From contig JAGKQI010000016.1 in NCBI GenBank assembly GCA_018806915.1, positions 62,001 to 126,000 on the forward strand: DNA of 64,000 bases, given 5' to 3'. Both the position numbers and the translations under genes were made by a program. The notes under the pieces were generated by a model. The model did no database searches. It worked only from the letters and a program-made list of their open reading frames with translations, and had not been told where the DNA came from. This document shows positions 8,735-19,900 of the stretch, one piece after another (positions within the stretch are counted from its first letter, which is position 1; every line of letters begins with the position of its first letter). This stretch comes from Phytophthora colocasiae. Taxonomy: Eukaryota; Oomycota; Peronosporomycetes; Peronosporales; Peronosporaceae.

Positions 8735-9634
8735 ATGGTGTCCTTAACATCTATTCTGTCCCTGGTTTTGGCTGTTGCCACTACTGTGGACTACGTTCGC
8801 GCTCACGGCTACATCGCGAAGCCCGAACCTTCCTGGAAGGGTAAGAAAACGAGTGACTGGGTTGTTGAGATTGAGCCCCAGTGGAAGGGAGGATGGGACG
8901 AATCCAAGGGTGACGAAGGCCTTCTCGCTACGTTTAAGGAACTGGCAGCGTCCAACAACTACAAGGACGTTCGTTCGATGATGGACGGCAACTCAGTTTA
9001 CGGTGAGGACTGCGGCTTTACTGACCCGAACGGAACGCCCGTTGATCCACCGACCGACGGCGCAGCGACCTTCTCTCGTGGTATTGTGCACGCTGGTCCG
9101 TGTGAGATCTGGCTGGATGATAAGATGGTCCTTCAGAACGACGATTGCCAGAGTGCGTATGGAGATGGTACGCAGGACACGATTTCTGTCTTCAAGCCTG
9201 TCGACTACTCTTCATGCGCTTCGGGTGGGTGCATGCTTCGATTCTACTGGCTTGGGCTTCAGCGTCTTGATGGGAAGACGGTCTGGCAGGCGTACAAGAA
9301 CTGTATCCCTTTGACGGGACCTGCCGGAGGAGGTGGCTCGCCGTCCACGGGTGACTCCGACTCGCCGTCCACTGGTGACTCAAACTCACCATCGAGTGGT
9401 AACTCGAACTCACCATCAAGTGGTAACTCGGACTCTCCGTCCACTGGTGATTCAAACTCTCCGTCGAGTGGTAACTCGGACTCTCCATCCACTGATGACT
9501 CAGGCTCCCCGTCGAAGGGTGACGAGGCGGACGTGCAGACTACACCTGCTCCTGAATCACCTTCGGTTGACACGCCCGAAGTCACGCCAGCTCCAAGCAG
9601 CAAGTGCAATGGCCGTCGTCGGCGTCGCTACTAA
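8735..9634 (+). CDS. Secreted AA17-type lytic polysaccharide monooxygenase
   Basis: The in-frame ATG at 8735 is preferred over an upstream one (8630) because it places a hydrophobic signal peptide (MVSLTSILSLVLAVATTV) directly before histidine 24 of HGYIAKPEP. An N-terminal histidine after signal cleavage is the hallmark of copper LPMOs. The only other histidine of the catalytic part is in RGIVHAGPCEIW, a good candidate for the second copper ligand. Six cysteines of the mature domain could form three disulfides. After about residue 200 comes a linker of SPSTGDSD/SPSSGNSN units, then a short basic end (GRRRRRY). AA17 enzymes, known from plant-pathogenic oomycetes, oxidatively cleave pectin. 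It appears intact; two broken relatives lie at 28876-29345 and 30927-31708. Confidence 0.85.
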   Translation: MVSLTSILSLVLAVATTVDYVRAHGYIAKPEPSWKGKKTSDWVVEIEPQWKGGWDESKGDEGLLATFKELAASNNYKDVRSMMDGNSVYGEDCGFTDPNGTPVDPPTDGAATFSRGIVHAGPCEIWLDDKMVLQNDDCQSAYGDGTQDTISVFKPVDYSSCASGGCMLRFYWLGLQRLDGKTVWQAYKNCIPLTGPAGGGGSPSTGDSDSPSTGDSNSPSSGNSNSPSSGNSDSPSTGDSNSPSSGNSDSPSTDDSGSPSKGDEADVQTTPAPESPSVDTPEVTPAPSSKCNGRRRRRY

Positions 9635-9766
9635 TCTGGGACACTGGCCCTGTGACTACATGTTGAGTTTGCAGTTTTGGGTTTTGCGCCACAATCTGAA
9701 TTTAAGTGCCGTAACTAGCAACCGCTAGAGTAAAATTCATAGCGTATCACCGTGAATGTTGATTCT

Positions 9767-9863
9767 TCAATCGCCACCTTTGATATCTTCGAGCAATCGG
9801 AATTCTTCTTCATGGATCCATCTCTTTAGAGTAAACGTATCCATCACTAACTCCCCACTACTA
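9767..9863 (-). pseudogene. C-terminal fragment of EF-hand/C2H2 gene, inverted extra copy
   Basis: The minus strand encodes the last ~30 codons of the EF-hand/C2H2 protein (DTFTLKRWIHEEEFRLLED, ending KGGD) and its stop. The same end is found at 28651-28743 (plus) and 31841-31937 (minus). Here it faces the AA17 gene tail to tail, as in the 31-kb copy, but is cut off at 9863. The next 24 bases match the inside of the AA17 gene. Confidence 0.75.
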
Positions 9864-9885
9864 AGATGGTCCTTCAGAACGACGA
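9862..9885 (+). repeat. 24-bp footprint of AA17 coding sequence at a rearrangement junction
   Basis: Positions 9862-9885 match positions 9121-9144 inside the AA17 gene exactly. The match sits between the inverted C-terminal fragment and the plus-strand EF-hand/C2H2 sequence. It looks like filler DNA or template switching at a repair junction. Confidence 0.75.
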
Positions 9886-10835
9886 ATTTGTGATTCAATT
9901 CAAATGCGAGAGAAAAGAAAATCAAAGGTAATTTGTGAGAAAACGACATCCGATCAAGACTTGCCAGATCGCTCAATGCATCAACGTTTTGCAGTAGAAG
10001 TGAGCAGCTACGCCATCCACTCAGTTCGGTGCAGTTTACTACACAAATTCAGAATGCAGAGTCTGATAGAGTCCCGTACGCAAAGGAAGCACATGCGTCT
10101 GCTAACTGTATTCGACGCTGCGTCACTAAAGCTTGGTTCCGTACAGCACTGAAAGCCCGTAGCCATCGCCATTCGAGTACTTCGTCGCCGCGGTATTCCA
10201 CTTCTGGTTCGACGTTCCGTCTTCGAGGACGAGCTGCTATTTGGATTCAGCGATACTACCGGCAGTTCCGTCCCTGAAACTTCGGGCAACGTTGAAGAGG
10301 GTCTGGATCCAGCAATTCTGAGACTACGACAGTGCTTTCAAGTCTTTGATCTGGATGGATCCGGGACACTCGATTTGGATGAACCAGCTCATGTTGTCAT
10401 ATTTACGTGGGAAGAAGAGCAAAAAAGCGGCTCCGAAGCTCTCAACCGCGCAGGTTCGGACCCTGTTCGCTGAATTGGATTGCGATGGCAATGGTGGGAT
10501 AGCATGCAACGAATTTGAGCGTTGGTGGGCAACAGAACACACATGAGCGACGTTATCAACGTCCGCTTCGACCAATTTCCTCTCTCGAGGTTATTGCTTC
10601 AGAGTCACGGCTTGCTCTTCTGGCTGCTCGGTCGCAAGCAGCAGTTGGAGCGGAAGTTCGTCAAGAAACTCATGGTGCGTCGCGCAATGGAGAAAGCTAA
10701 ACGAGAGATTCTGTACCAAGAAATTGACTGTGAGCGTGCAGCTGGGTTGGCTTCAGGTGTGTTTCGTTGTGGTGGTTGTGGCCGTCGGTTTGGACTACGA
10801 AGAGACTTGGACGACCACATCGCACACGAATGTAG
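9886..10835 (+). pseudogene. EF-hand and C2H2 zinc-finger protein gene, 5' part
   Basis: Several frames encode parts of one protein. A leader includes AESDRVPYAKEAHASANC. Near 10310-10375 is a first EF-hand (LRQCFQVFDLDGSGTLDLDE), and near 10455-10530 a second (LFAELDCDGNGGIACNEFE); both would bind calcium. Near 10745-10835 is a C2H2-like finger, FRCGGCGRRFGLRRDLDDHI. One-base losses break the frame, for instance GTTCCG near 10213 where the 32-kb copy has GTTTCCG. The gene is cut at 10835 by the gag-only LTR element and resumes at 28650. I do not recognise a named family; the calcium-plus-zinc-finger reading is from motifs only. Confidence 0.7.
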
Positions 10836-11080
10836 TGTAACGGAGTTATTAACTCCGTTTACGACCTCACTGAGGTCATTGAGGTTTACTCCAATGATAA
10901 TGACCTCAGCAAGGTCGAGTTGATATGCATAAACTAGTTTACTTGCTACTTGAGGTAGCTCAGGTTTACTCCTTTTTGACTGGCTGCAACAGAGCAGCAG
11001 TAGTAGGAAAAAGCAAGTAAATATCAATACACTTTTCAATTTACCTTTCAAGGATAACAGCTTCCTCTCGCTACATCACA
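10836..11080 (+). repeat. 5' LTR of gag-only element
   Basis: 245 bp, TGTAACGGAG to CATCACA. It includes a compact inverted repeat right at its start, AACGGAGTTATTAACTCCGTT, which could form a hairpin in the transcript. Short ORFs on either strand are not considered genes. Confidence 0.9.
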
Positions 11081-11232
11081 TAGTAGCACTTGTCGTTGTC
11101 AAGTCCTCGACGTCCATCGAGCCGCCGAGTCCAAGTTCCAGTTGAAGCCATCGAGCAACCATCAAGTCACCTTCGAGTAACCTTCAAGTCACCTTCGAGT
11201 AACCTACACACCTTTTTTCCTACCCCACGACC
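11081..11232 (+). other. Leader of gag-only element with direct repeats
   Basis: Non-coding leader between LTR and gag. Around 11163-11205 the unit AAGTCACCTTCGAGTAACCT occurs twice in tandem. No TGG-type primer-binding site is evident after the LTR. Confidence 0.5.
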
Positions 11233-11828
11233 ATGGAGGCCAACCAAGTTCCCCAAACTTTCGGAGAAATGCTACAATACTTCGCACAGCAGCAAGAACA
11301 ATTCCACGCTCGCATGAATGAGCAGATTGCTGCTCAAGCAGCACGAATGGAAACGTTGACCAGCAAGCCACCGGCTGCACGGAAGGCGGAGCCTCCCAAG
11401 TACCATGGAAGCCTCAATGAGGACCTAGAGCTCTGGTTTTTTACCATTGAGCAGTACTATGCCGACTACCACCCCCTAATGGTGGAGAACTCGGCTGCGT
11501 TCGTCACTATGGTGTCGTGCTACTTAGCACCGACACCGATGAACTGGTACAGGCAGTTCTTGGCAGACTGTGACCGTAATCAGGTTGTCCGCACGTGGGA
11601 TACCTTCAAGATTGCCATGCGGAAACGTTTTTTACCCCCCGATCACGAGTATTCTCTTCGTGAGAAGTTGTGTAAGATTACGCAACTCGGATCACTTCAT
11701 GATTACGTGAGCGAATTCCAAGATGTGCTGATTCAGTGCAAAGTACCAATCTCTCCTCTAGAACTACGGTTCTACTTTCAGCAAGGTCTGCGGTCTGAGA
11801 CCGTTCACCACCTCCGCGAACACCACCC
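11233..11828 (+). CDS. gag: Gag of gag-only element, first 198 codons
   Basis: ATG at 11233. After a glutamine-rich helical start (FAQQQEQFHARMNEQIAAQA) follows a retrotransposon gag domain with ELWFFTIEQYYAD, TPMNWYRQFLADC and QLGSLHDYVSEFQDVL, as in Ty3/Gypsy capsid proteins. The frame is intact up to the Copia insertion at 11829; codon 199 is completed at 28218. The protein should package element RNA, with reverse transcriptase supplied in trans. Downstream codons read in the Copia LTR (VEIALRRLLYW and on) are an artefact of the insertion. Confidence 0.85.
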
Positions 11829-12244
11829 TGTTGAGATTGCACTTCGCCGTCTCCTATACTGGGTCCCTACCTCGAAGCACGCAGCTTTCACGCGCACAAC
11901 GCGTGCCAAGTGAGGACAACAGTGGAAGACGCGTGGATGCTGCAATACGATTGGCGGTCTACCTTGGATACACTATTCTGATTGGACGAGAACTTCAATT
12001 TGCTGATCTCAAGATGTGCACAAATCGTTCCCGTTACATCAATCGTTCCCGTTACATCAAGCGTTCCCGTTTCACAAGGCGTTCCCGTTACATCAAGCGT
12101 TCCCGTTTCACAAAGGTCTACAAGGGGAGCTCAAGGAGAGCAAGGGTAGATTAGTGAATGCGGGCTAACTCAATAAACTCACTTTTGGATTTACTTCCTC
12201 CTACTCACTTCACTATCAAGCCTCGATTCGCTATACTCTCAATT
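11829..12244 (+). repeat. Copia LTR 1
   Basis: 416 bp, TGTTGAGATTGC to ACTCTCAATT. The outer duplication fixes the right-hand end at AATT rather than the usual CA. From about 12025 to 12113 it contains about five tandem 18-bp units of the type CGTTCCCGTTACATCAAG, alternating with a variant ending TTTCACAAG. Confidence 0.9.
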
Positions 12245-12255
12245 GGTTATGAGCC
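12243..12255 (+). promoter_or_regulatory. Copia primer-binding site overlapping the gag start codon
   Basis: TTGGTTATGAGCC (continuing to C) overlaps the LTR end. GGTTATGAGCCC is complementary to the anticodon arm of initiator tRNA-Met (GGGCUCAUAACC), the half-tRNA priming known for Drosophila copia and yeast Ty5. The ATG within it (12249) is also the gag start codon. The same arrangement occurs at the start of all five interiors. Confidence 0.7.
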
Positions 12256-14189
12256 CAAGCTACGCCGACAACATCGACAAGCTCGTGGAAGACAACTACT
12301 TCCACTGGGAGTTCAACATGCGGATGAAGCTTGCTCGGAAGGGACTGCTACCGCAGATCATCAAGCCCGAGTTCGACCAAGTGAGTGATCGCTCCACGGC
12401 GGAATGGAAGACCAACGATCTGAAGGCACTTGGTGTTATCGCTGGAGACGTGAGTCTCACGTACCAAGTCTACGTCCGTGGAGCACTGACTGCCGCTGAG
12501 GCGTGGACGATGCTCGAGGAGCACTTCAACAAGAAGACGCTCAAGAACCGGCTTCTCGTCACCAAGAAGTTGAACAACTTCAAGATGGAGCCCGGGACCA
12601 AGTTCGCTTCCCACGTCGATCAGTTCAAGGAGATCATCCTCCAGATGGAGACGATCGGTGAGACTCTGGATGAGTCTCGCCAGCTCGTGTTGCTCCTTGG
12701 CAGTCTGACGGACGAGTACAAGATGATATGTACTGTCCTCGAGAATACGCCAAACGTGTCGCTGGCCTACGCGATTCAAGCTCTCTCTGGTGTTCAAGCT
12801 TCGGATGAATCGTCATCGGCTCAAGAGAAGGCTTTCGCTACGAAGAAGAAGGACTTCGGGGGCAAGCGTCGCTTCAACGGCAAGTGCTTCTACTGCAGAA
12901 GCAAGGGCACCGAGAGTTCGAGTGCCGCAAGAAGAAAGCCGACCAAGAACGAGGGCAAGCTGCGCAAGAGGAAGCGTCCGACGACTTCTCGTTCATGGCT
13001 ACGAGTGCGATGACCAAGAGTGAATGGCTCGTCGACTCTGGTGCAAGTTCGCACATGACCAGCGTCCGGGACAAGTTTGTGTCCATGAAGGAGCTGAAGA
13101 CGCCAGTCCGCATCACGATCGCGGATGGCTCGAAAATCGACGCAGTTGCAAAGGGCACCGTCGGGTTGAAGCTGATGGACGGGAAGTCTGTCAAGCTGTC
13201 GGATGTCCTGTACATCCCAGAAGTTGAAGGAAGCCTCATCTCGGTGTCGAAGCTGGCCGAGAAAGGAGTCGTCGCCCAGTTCAGCAAGGACAAGTGTACC
13301 TTTCGCTACGGGGACGCTACTGTGATGGAAGCTAAGCGCTGTGGAAATGTCTACAAGCTGAAGACAGTGGGGACGAGGTGTGTCATGCTGCAACGACCAC
13401 TCGTAAGGAGCCATGGGCTGTTGTGCACGCCCGACTCGGCCACATCCCGTTCAAGCGTTATGAGAAACTACTTACCATGGCAGAAGGAGTGCCTCGCATT
13501 ACGGGTGGAGTCCCTGGGGACGACGTATGCGCTGGCTGCTGCATGGGCAAGATGAAAGCTGACGACTATCCAAGGCATCCGGAGAAGGTCGTCAAGAGTG
13601 CAGGTGTGCTTGAACTGGTGCATACGGACGTGATGGGTCCGATGCAGACGAGGACACCTGGTGGTTGCACGTACGTTGTGACATTCATTGACGACTACTC
13701 ACGTCACGTGACCGTCCACTTCATGAAAGCGAAGTCGGAGGTGCTGTCCAAGTTCAAAATCTACAAGGCAGCGATGGAGAACGCTACGGGCAAGAGTATC
13801 AAGCGTCTGCGTTCGGACAATGGTGGTGAATACACCGGTCGCCAGTTCAAGGCGTTCCTCAACCAGCATGGCATCAAGCATGAGAAGACGGTGCCATACA
13901 CGCCTCAGCAGAACGGTCTGGCTGAGCGCATGAACCGGAGCCTCGTGGAGATGGCTCGTTGTCTGCTCTACCATGAGAGCGTCAACAAGAAGTGGTGGGC
14001 CGAGGCGGTCAACACTGCTGCGTGGATCATCAATCGGATCCCCAACTCGGTGACTGTGAAGACACCGTTCGAGATTGTGCACAAATCGAAGCCACAGCTC
14101 AGGAACGTCAAGGTGTTTGGTGCTCTTGGCTACGCTCACATCCCCGACGAGAAGCGTCGCAAGTTGGATGCCAAAGCGTTCACATGTCG
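12245..14189 (+). mobile_element. Copia interior 1, truncated after integrase (gag-PR-IN)
   Basis: The frame starts at ATG 12249. It encodes a UBN2-type gag, a CCHC knuckle region, protease (WLVDSGASSHMT) and integrase with RSDNGGEYTGRQF and PYTPQQNGLAERM. The frame breaks at the knuckle near 12897 (one A fewer than in the full unit at 24400) and near 13368 (GGGG against GGGGG). It stops at codon KAFTCR and joins the next LTR directly at 14190, so RT and RNase H are missing; the last frame reads into the LTR and stops at 14274. Confidence 0.88.
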
Positions 14190-14605
14190 TGTTGAGATTG
14201 CACTTCGCCGTCTCCTATACTGGGTCCCTACCTCGAAGCACGCAGCTTTCACGCGCACAACGCGTGCCAAGTGAGGACAACAGTGGAAGACGCGTGGATG
14301 CTGCAATACGATTGGCGGTCTACCTTGGATACACTATTCTGATTGGACGAGAACTTCAATTTGCTGATCTCAAGATGTGCACAAATCGTTCCCGTTACAT
14401 CAATCGTTCCCGTTACATCAAGCGTTCCCGTTTCACAAGGCGTTCCCGTTACATCAAGCGTTCCCGTTTCACAAAGGTCTACAAGGGGAGCTCAAGGAGA
14501 GCAAGGGTAGATTAGTGAATGCGGGCTAACTCAATAAACTCACTTTTGGATTTACTTCCTCCTACTCACTTCACTATCAAGCCTCGATTCGCTATACTCT
14601 CAATT
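14190..14605 (+). repeat. Copia LTR 2
   Basis: 416 bp, same ends as LTR 1. At the third tandem unit it has the CCCGT variant shared with LTRs 1, 4 and 6. It serves both as 3' LTR of interior 1 and 5' LTR of interior 2. Confidence 0.9.
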
Positions 14606-16550
14606 GGTTATGAGCCCAAGCTACGCCGACAACATCGACAAGCTCGTGGAAGACAACTACTTCCACTGGGAGTTCAACATGCGGATGAAGCTCGCTCGGA
14701 AGGGACTGCTACCGCAGATCATCAAGCCCGAGTTCGACCAAGTGAGTGATCGCTCCACGGCGGAATGGAAGACCAACGATCTGAAGGCACTTGGTGTTAT
14801 CGCTGGAGACGTGAGTCTCACGTACCAAGTCTACGTCCGTGGAGCACTGACTGCCGCTGAGGCGTGGACGATGCTCGAGGAGCACTTCAACAAGAAGACG
14901 CTCAAGAACCGGCTTCTCGTCACCAAGAAGTTGAACAACTTCAAGATGGAGCCCGGGACCAAGTTCGCTTCCCACGTCGATCAGTTCAAGGAGATCGTCC
15001 TCCAGATGGAGACGATCGGTGAGACTCTGGATGAGTCTCGCCAGCTCGTGTTGCTCCTTGGCAGTCTGACGGACGAGTACAAGATGATATGTACTGTCCT
15101 CGAGAATACGCCAAACGTGTCGCTGGCCTACGCGATTCAAGCTCTCTCTGGTGTTCAAGCTTCGGATGAATCGTCATCGGCTCAAGAGAAGGCTTTCGCT
15201 ACGAAGAAGAAGGACTTCGGGGGCAAGCGTCGCTTCAACGACAAGTGCTTCTACTGCAGAAGCAAGGGCACCGAGAGTTCGAGTGCCGCAAGAAGAAAGC
15301 CGACCAAGAACGAGGGCAAGCTGCGCAAGAGGAAGCGTCCGACGACTTCTCGTTCATGGCTACGAGTGCGATGACCAAGAGTGAATGGCTCGTCGACTCT
15401 GGTGCAAGTTCGCACATGACCAGCGTCCGGGACAAGTTTGTGTCCATGAAGGAGCTGAAGACGCCAGTCCGCATCACGATCGCGGATGGCTCGAAAATCG
15501 ACGCAGTTGCAAAGGGCACCGTCGGGTTGAAGCTGATGGACGGGAAGTCTGTCAAGCTGTCGGATGTCCTGTACATCCCAGAAGTTGAAGGAAGCCTCAT
15601 CTCGGTGTCGAAGCTGGCCGAGAAAGGAGTCGTCGCCCAGTTCAGCAAGGACAAGTGTACCTTTCGCTACGGGGACGCTACTGTGATGGAAGCTAAGCGC
15701 TGTGGAAATGTCTACAAGCTGAAGACAGTGGGGGACGAGGTGTGTCATGCTGCAACGACCACTCGTAAGGAGCCATGGGCTGTTGTGCACGCCCGACTCG
15801 GCCACATCCCGTTCAAGCGTTATGAGAAACTACTTACCATGGCAGAAGGAGTGCCTCGCATTACGGGTGGAGTCCCTGGGGACGACGTATGCGCTGGCTG
15901 CTGCATGGGCAAGATGAAAGCTGACGACTATCCAAGGCATCCGGAGAAGGTCGTCAAGAGTGCAGGTGTGCTTGAACTGGTGCATACGGACGTGATGGGT
16001 CCGATGCAGACGAGGACACCTGGTGGTTGCACGTACGTTGTGACATTCATTGACGACTACTCACGTCACGTGACCGTCCACTTCATGAAAGCGAAGTCGG
16101 AGGTGCTGTCCAAGTTCAAAATCTACAAGGCAGCGATGGAGAACGCTACGGGCAAGAGTATCAAGCGTCTGCGTTCGGACAATGGTGGTGAATACACCGG
16201 TCGCCAGTTCAAGGCGTTCCTCAACCAGCATGGCATCAAGCATGAGAAGACGGTGCCATACACGCCTCAGCAGAACGGTCTGGCTGAGCGCATGAACCGG
16301 AGCCTCGTGGAGATGGCTCGTTGTCTGCTCTACCATGAGAGCGTCAACAAGAAGTGGTGGGCCGAGGCGGTCAACACTGCTGCGTGGATCATCAATCGGA
16401 TCCCCAACTCGGTGACTGTGAAGACACCGTTCGAGATTGTGCACAAATCGAAGCCACAGCTCAGGAACGTCAAGGTGTTTGGTGCTCTTGGCTACGCTCA
16501 CATCCCCGACGAGAAGCGTCGCAAGTTGATGCCAAAGCGTTCACATGTCG
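14606..16550 (+). mobile_element. Copia interior 2, truncated after integrase
   Basis: 1945 bp, the same length and deletion junction as interiors 1 and 4. Gag starts at ATG 14610. The frame shifts at the zinc knuckle near 15258, then runs open from there through protease and integrase. A further one-base loss near 16529 (GTTGATGCC) changes the frame just before the join, and the ORF continues into LTR 3 to 16876. No RT or RNase H. Confidence 0.88.
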
Positions 16551-16966
16551 TGTTGAGATTGCACTTCGCCGTCTCCTATACTGGGTCCCTACCTCGAAGC
16601 ACGCAGCTTTCACGCGCACAACGCGTGCCAAGTGAGGACAACAGTGGAAGACGCGTGGATGCTGCAATACGATTGGCGGTCTACCTTGGATACACTATTC
16701 TGATTGGACGAGAACTTCAATTTGCTGATCTCAAGATGTGCACAAATCGTTCCCGTTACATCAATCGTTCCCGTTACATCAAGCGTTCCTGTTTCACAAG
16801 GCGTTCCCGTTACATCAAGCGTTCCCGTTTCACAAAGGTCTACAAGGGGAGCTCAAGGAGAGCAAGGGTAGATTAGTGAATGCGGGCTAACTCAATAAAC
16901 TCACTTTTGGATTTACTTCCTCCTACTCACTTCACTATCAAGCCTCGATTCGCTATACTCTCAATT
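16551..16966 (+). repeat. Copia LTR 3
   Basis: 416 bp. It carries the variant GCGTTCCTGTTTC in the tandem repeats, shared only with LTR 5. Both LTRs precede full-length interiors. Confidence 0.9.
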
Positions 16967-19900
16967 GGTTATGAGCCCAAGCTACGCCGACAACATCGAC
17001 AAGCTCGTGGAAGACAACTACTTCCACTGGGAGTTCAACATGCGGATGAAGCTCGCTCGGAAGGGACTGCTACCGCAGATCATCAAGCCCGAGTTCGACC
17101 AAGTGAGTGATCGCTCCACGGCGGAATGGAAGACCAACGATCTGAAGGCACTTGGTGTTATCGCTGGAGACGTGAGTCTCACGTACCAAGTCTACGTCCG
17201 TGGAGCACTGACTGCCGCTGAGGCGTGGACGATGCTCGAGGAGCACTTCAACAAGAAGACGCTCAAGAACCGGCTTCTCGTCACCAAGAAGTTGAACAAC
17301 TTCAAGATGGAGCCCGGGACCAAGTTCGCTTCCCACGTCGATCAGTTCAAGGAGATCGTCACTCCAGATGGAGACGATCGGTGAGACTCTGGATGAGTCT
17401 CGCCAGCTCGTGTTGCTCCTTGGCAGTCTGACGGACGAGTACAAGATGATATGTACTGTCCTCGAGAATACGCCAAACGTGTCGCTGGCCTACGCGATTC
17501 AAGCTCTCTCTGGTGTTCAAGCTTCGGATGAATCGTCATCGGCTCAAGAGAAGGCTTTCGCTACGAAGAAGAAGGACTTCGGGGCAAGCGTCGCTTCAAC
17601 GGCAAGTGCTTCTACTGCAGAAGCAAGGGCACCGAGAGTTCGAGTGCCGCAAGAAGAAAGCCGACCAAGAACGAGGGCAAGCTGCGCAAGAGGAAGCGTC
17701 CGACGACTTCTCGTTCATGGCTACGAGTGCGATGACCAAGAGTGAATGGCTCGTCGACTCTGGTGCAAGTTCGCACATGACCAGCGTCCGGGACAAGTTT
17801 GTGTCCATGAAGGAGCTGAAGACGCCAGTCCGCATCACGATCGCGGATGGCTCGAAAATCGACGCAGTTGCAAAGGGCACCGTCGGGTTGAAGCTGATGG
17901 ACGGGAAGTCTGTCAAGCTGTCGGATGTCCTGTACATCCCAGAAGTTGAAGGAAGCCTCATCTCGGTGTCGAAGCTGGCCGAGAAAGGAGTCGTCGCCCA
18001 GTTCAGCAAGGACAAGTGTACCTTTCGCTACGGGGACGCTACTGTGATGGAAGCTAAGCGCTGTGGAAATGTCTACAAGCTGAAGACAGTGGGGACGAGG
18101 TGTGTCATGCTGCAACGACCACTCGTAAGGAGCCATGGGCTGTTGTGCACGCCCGACTCGGCCACATCCCGTTCAAGCGTTATGAGAAACTACTTACCAT
18201 GGCAGAAGGAGTGCCTCGCATTACGGGTGGAGTCCCTGGGGACGACGTATGCGCTGGCTGCTGCATGGGCAAGATGAAAGCTGACGACTATCCAAGGCAT
18301 CCGGAGAAGGTCGTCAAGAGTGCAGGTGTGCTTGAACTGGTGCATACGGACGTGATGGGTCCGATGCAGACGAGGACACCTGGTGGTTGCACGTACGTTG
18401 TGACATTCATTGACGACTACTCACGTCACGTGACCGTCCACTTCATGAAAGCGAAGTCGGAGGTGCTGTCCAAGTTCAAAATCTACAAGGCAGCGATGGA
18501 GAACGCTACGGGCAAGAGTATCAAGCGTCTGCGTTCGGACGATGGTGGTGAATACACCGGTCGCCAGTTCAAGGCGTTCCTCAACCAGCATGGCATCAAG
18601 CATGAGAAGACGGTGCCATACACGCCTCAGCAGAACGGTCTGGCTGAGCGCATGAACCGGAGCCTCGTGGAGATGGCTCGTTGTCTGCTCTACCATGAGA
18701 GCGTCAACAAGAAGTGGTGGGCCGAGGCGGTCAACACTGCTGCGTGGATCATCAATCGGATCCCCAACTCGGTGACTGTGAAGACACCGTTCGAGATTGT
18801 GCACAAATCGAAGCCACAGCTCAGGAACGTCAAGGTGTTTGGTGCTCTTGGCTACGCTCACATCCCCGACGAGAAGCGTCGCAAGTTGGATGCCAAAGCG
18901 TTCAAATGTCGTTTCCTTGGATACGAGGATGGTGTGAAGGGCTACCGAGTCCTCAACGTGTCAACGGGTAAGGTGCAAATCGTTCGCACTGTGAAGTTCA
19001 TCGAAACGACCAATCCCCAGCACCTCATGGTACAGGATGAAGATGAACCAGCAACCAACGTGCCTGTCATGAGTGGACAACCGTCCAAGGGTTCAATGGA
19101 GATTGTTCCGGTCGTTGTTGAAGGTGCTGACGTCATTCCACTTCAACGTGACGTGAACAGTCAAATCATCCCTTACGAGTCCACCCATCCCATGATTACT
19201 CGATCGCGTACTCGTAACATCGACGAAATTGACGATCCTGAAGAGGCTGGCGCAACCAAGAAGCAGATTATCCTGCCGTCAACCACGGGGACCAAGCGTC
19301 AGAAGATGACACAAGAAAGGGTTAAACCAAGTGGCGAACTGCTCGCACTTGAAGGTGGCCAAGCTATGGCTGCATCGGAGGAAGTCCCCAAGACGTATAC
19401 AGAGGCGACGTCAGGCGAGGACAGCGATAAATGGAAGAAGGCAATTGCAAGTGAATTGGAGTCACTTACTGCAAACAAGACATGGAAGCTGGTACCAAGA
19501 CCGGCTCACCAGCGCCCGATCGGATGTCGGTGGGTGTTCGCGTTGAAGCGCAACGAGAAAGGAGAAGTGACCCGGCACAAGGCTCGTCTCGTCGCCAAGG
19601 GTACTCTCAGCGTCACGGGATTGACTATGAAGAGACGTACGCGCCAGTGGCATACCTGAACTCGATCCGTGCTGTGCTGGCTAAGTGCTGTGCTGAAGGA
19701 TTTGAGATCGAGCAATGCGACGTGGATACGGCGTTCCTGTATGGAAAGCTCGACGAAGAAATTTACATGGAATTGCCTGAAGGTCTGCGTGAGCTCCTGA
19801 CGATGGCCGATGCTAAAGTGAAGAAGACGTCGTCTGCCTACTCCTGCAAAGTTTGTATGGCCTGAAGCAAGCATCTCGTGTTTGGAACGAGACGATCGAT

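Noticed and set aside
9259..9609. Minus-strand ORF with repeated DGESELP-like units
   Set aside because: Antisense translation of the repetitive serine-proline linker of AA17.
12025..12113. CRISPR-like repeats in the Copia LTR
   Set aside because: The 18-bp units are contiguous, with no unique spacers, and lie in a eukaryotic LTR.
12348..12797. Minus-strand ORFs of about 140-200 codons repeated in each Copia unit
   Set aside because: Antisense shadows of GC-rich gag, protease and integrase coding sequence; no start context or recognisable domain, and they recur only because the units recur.
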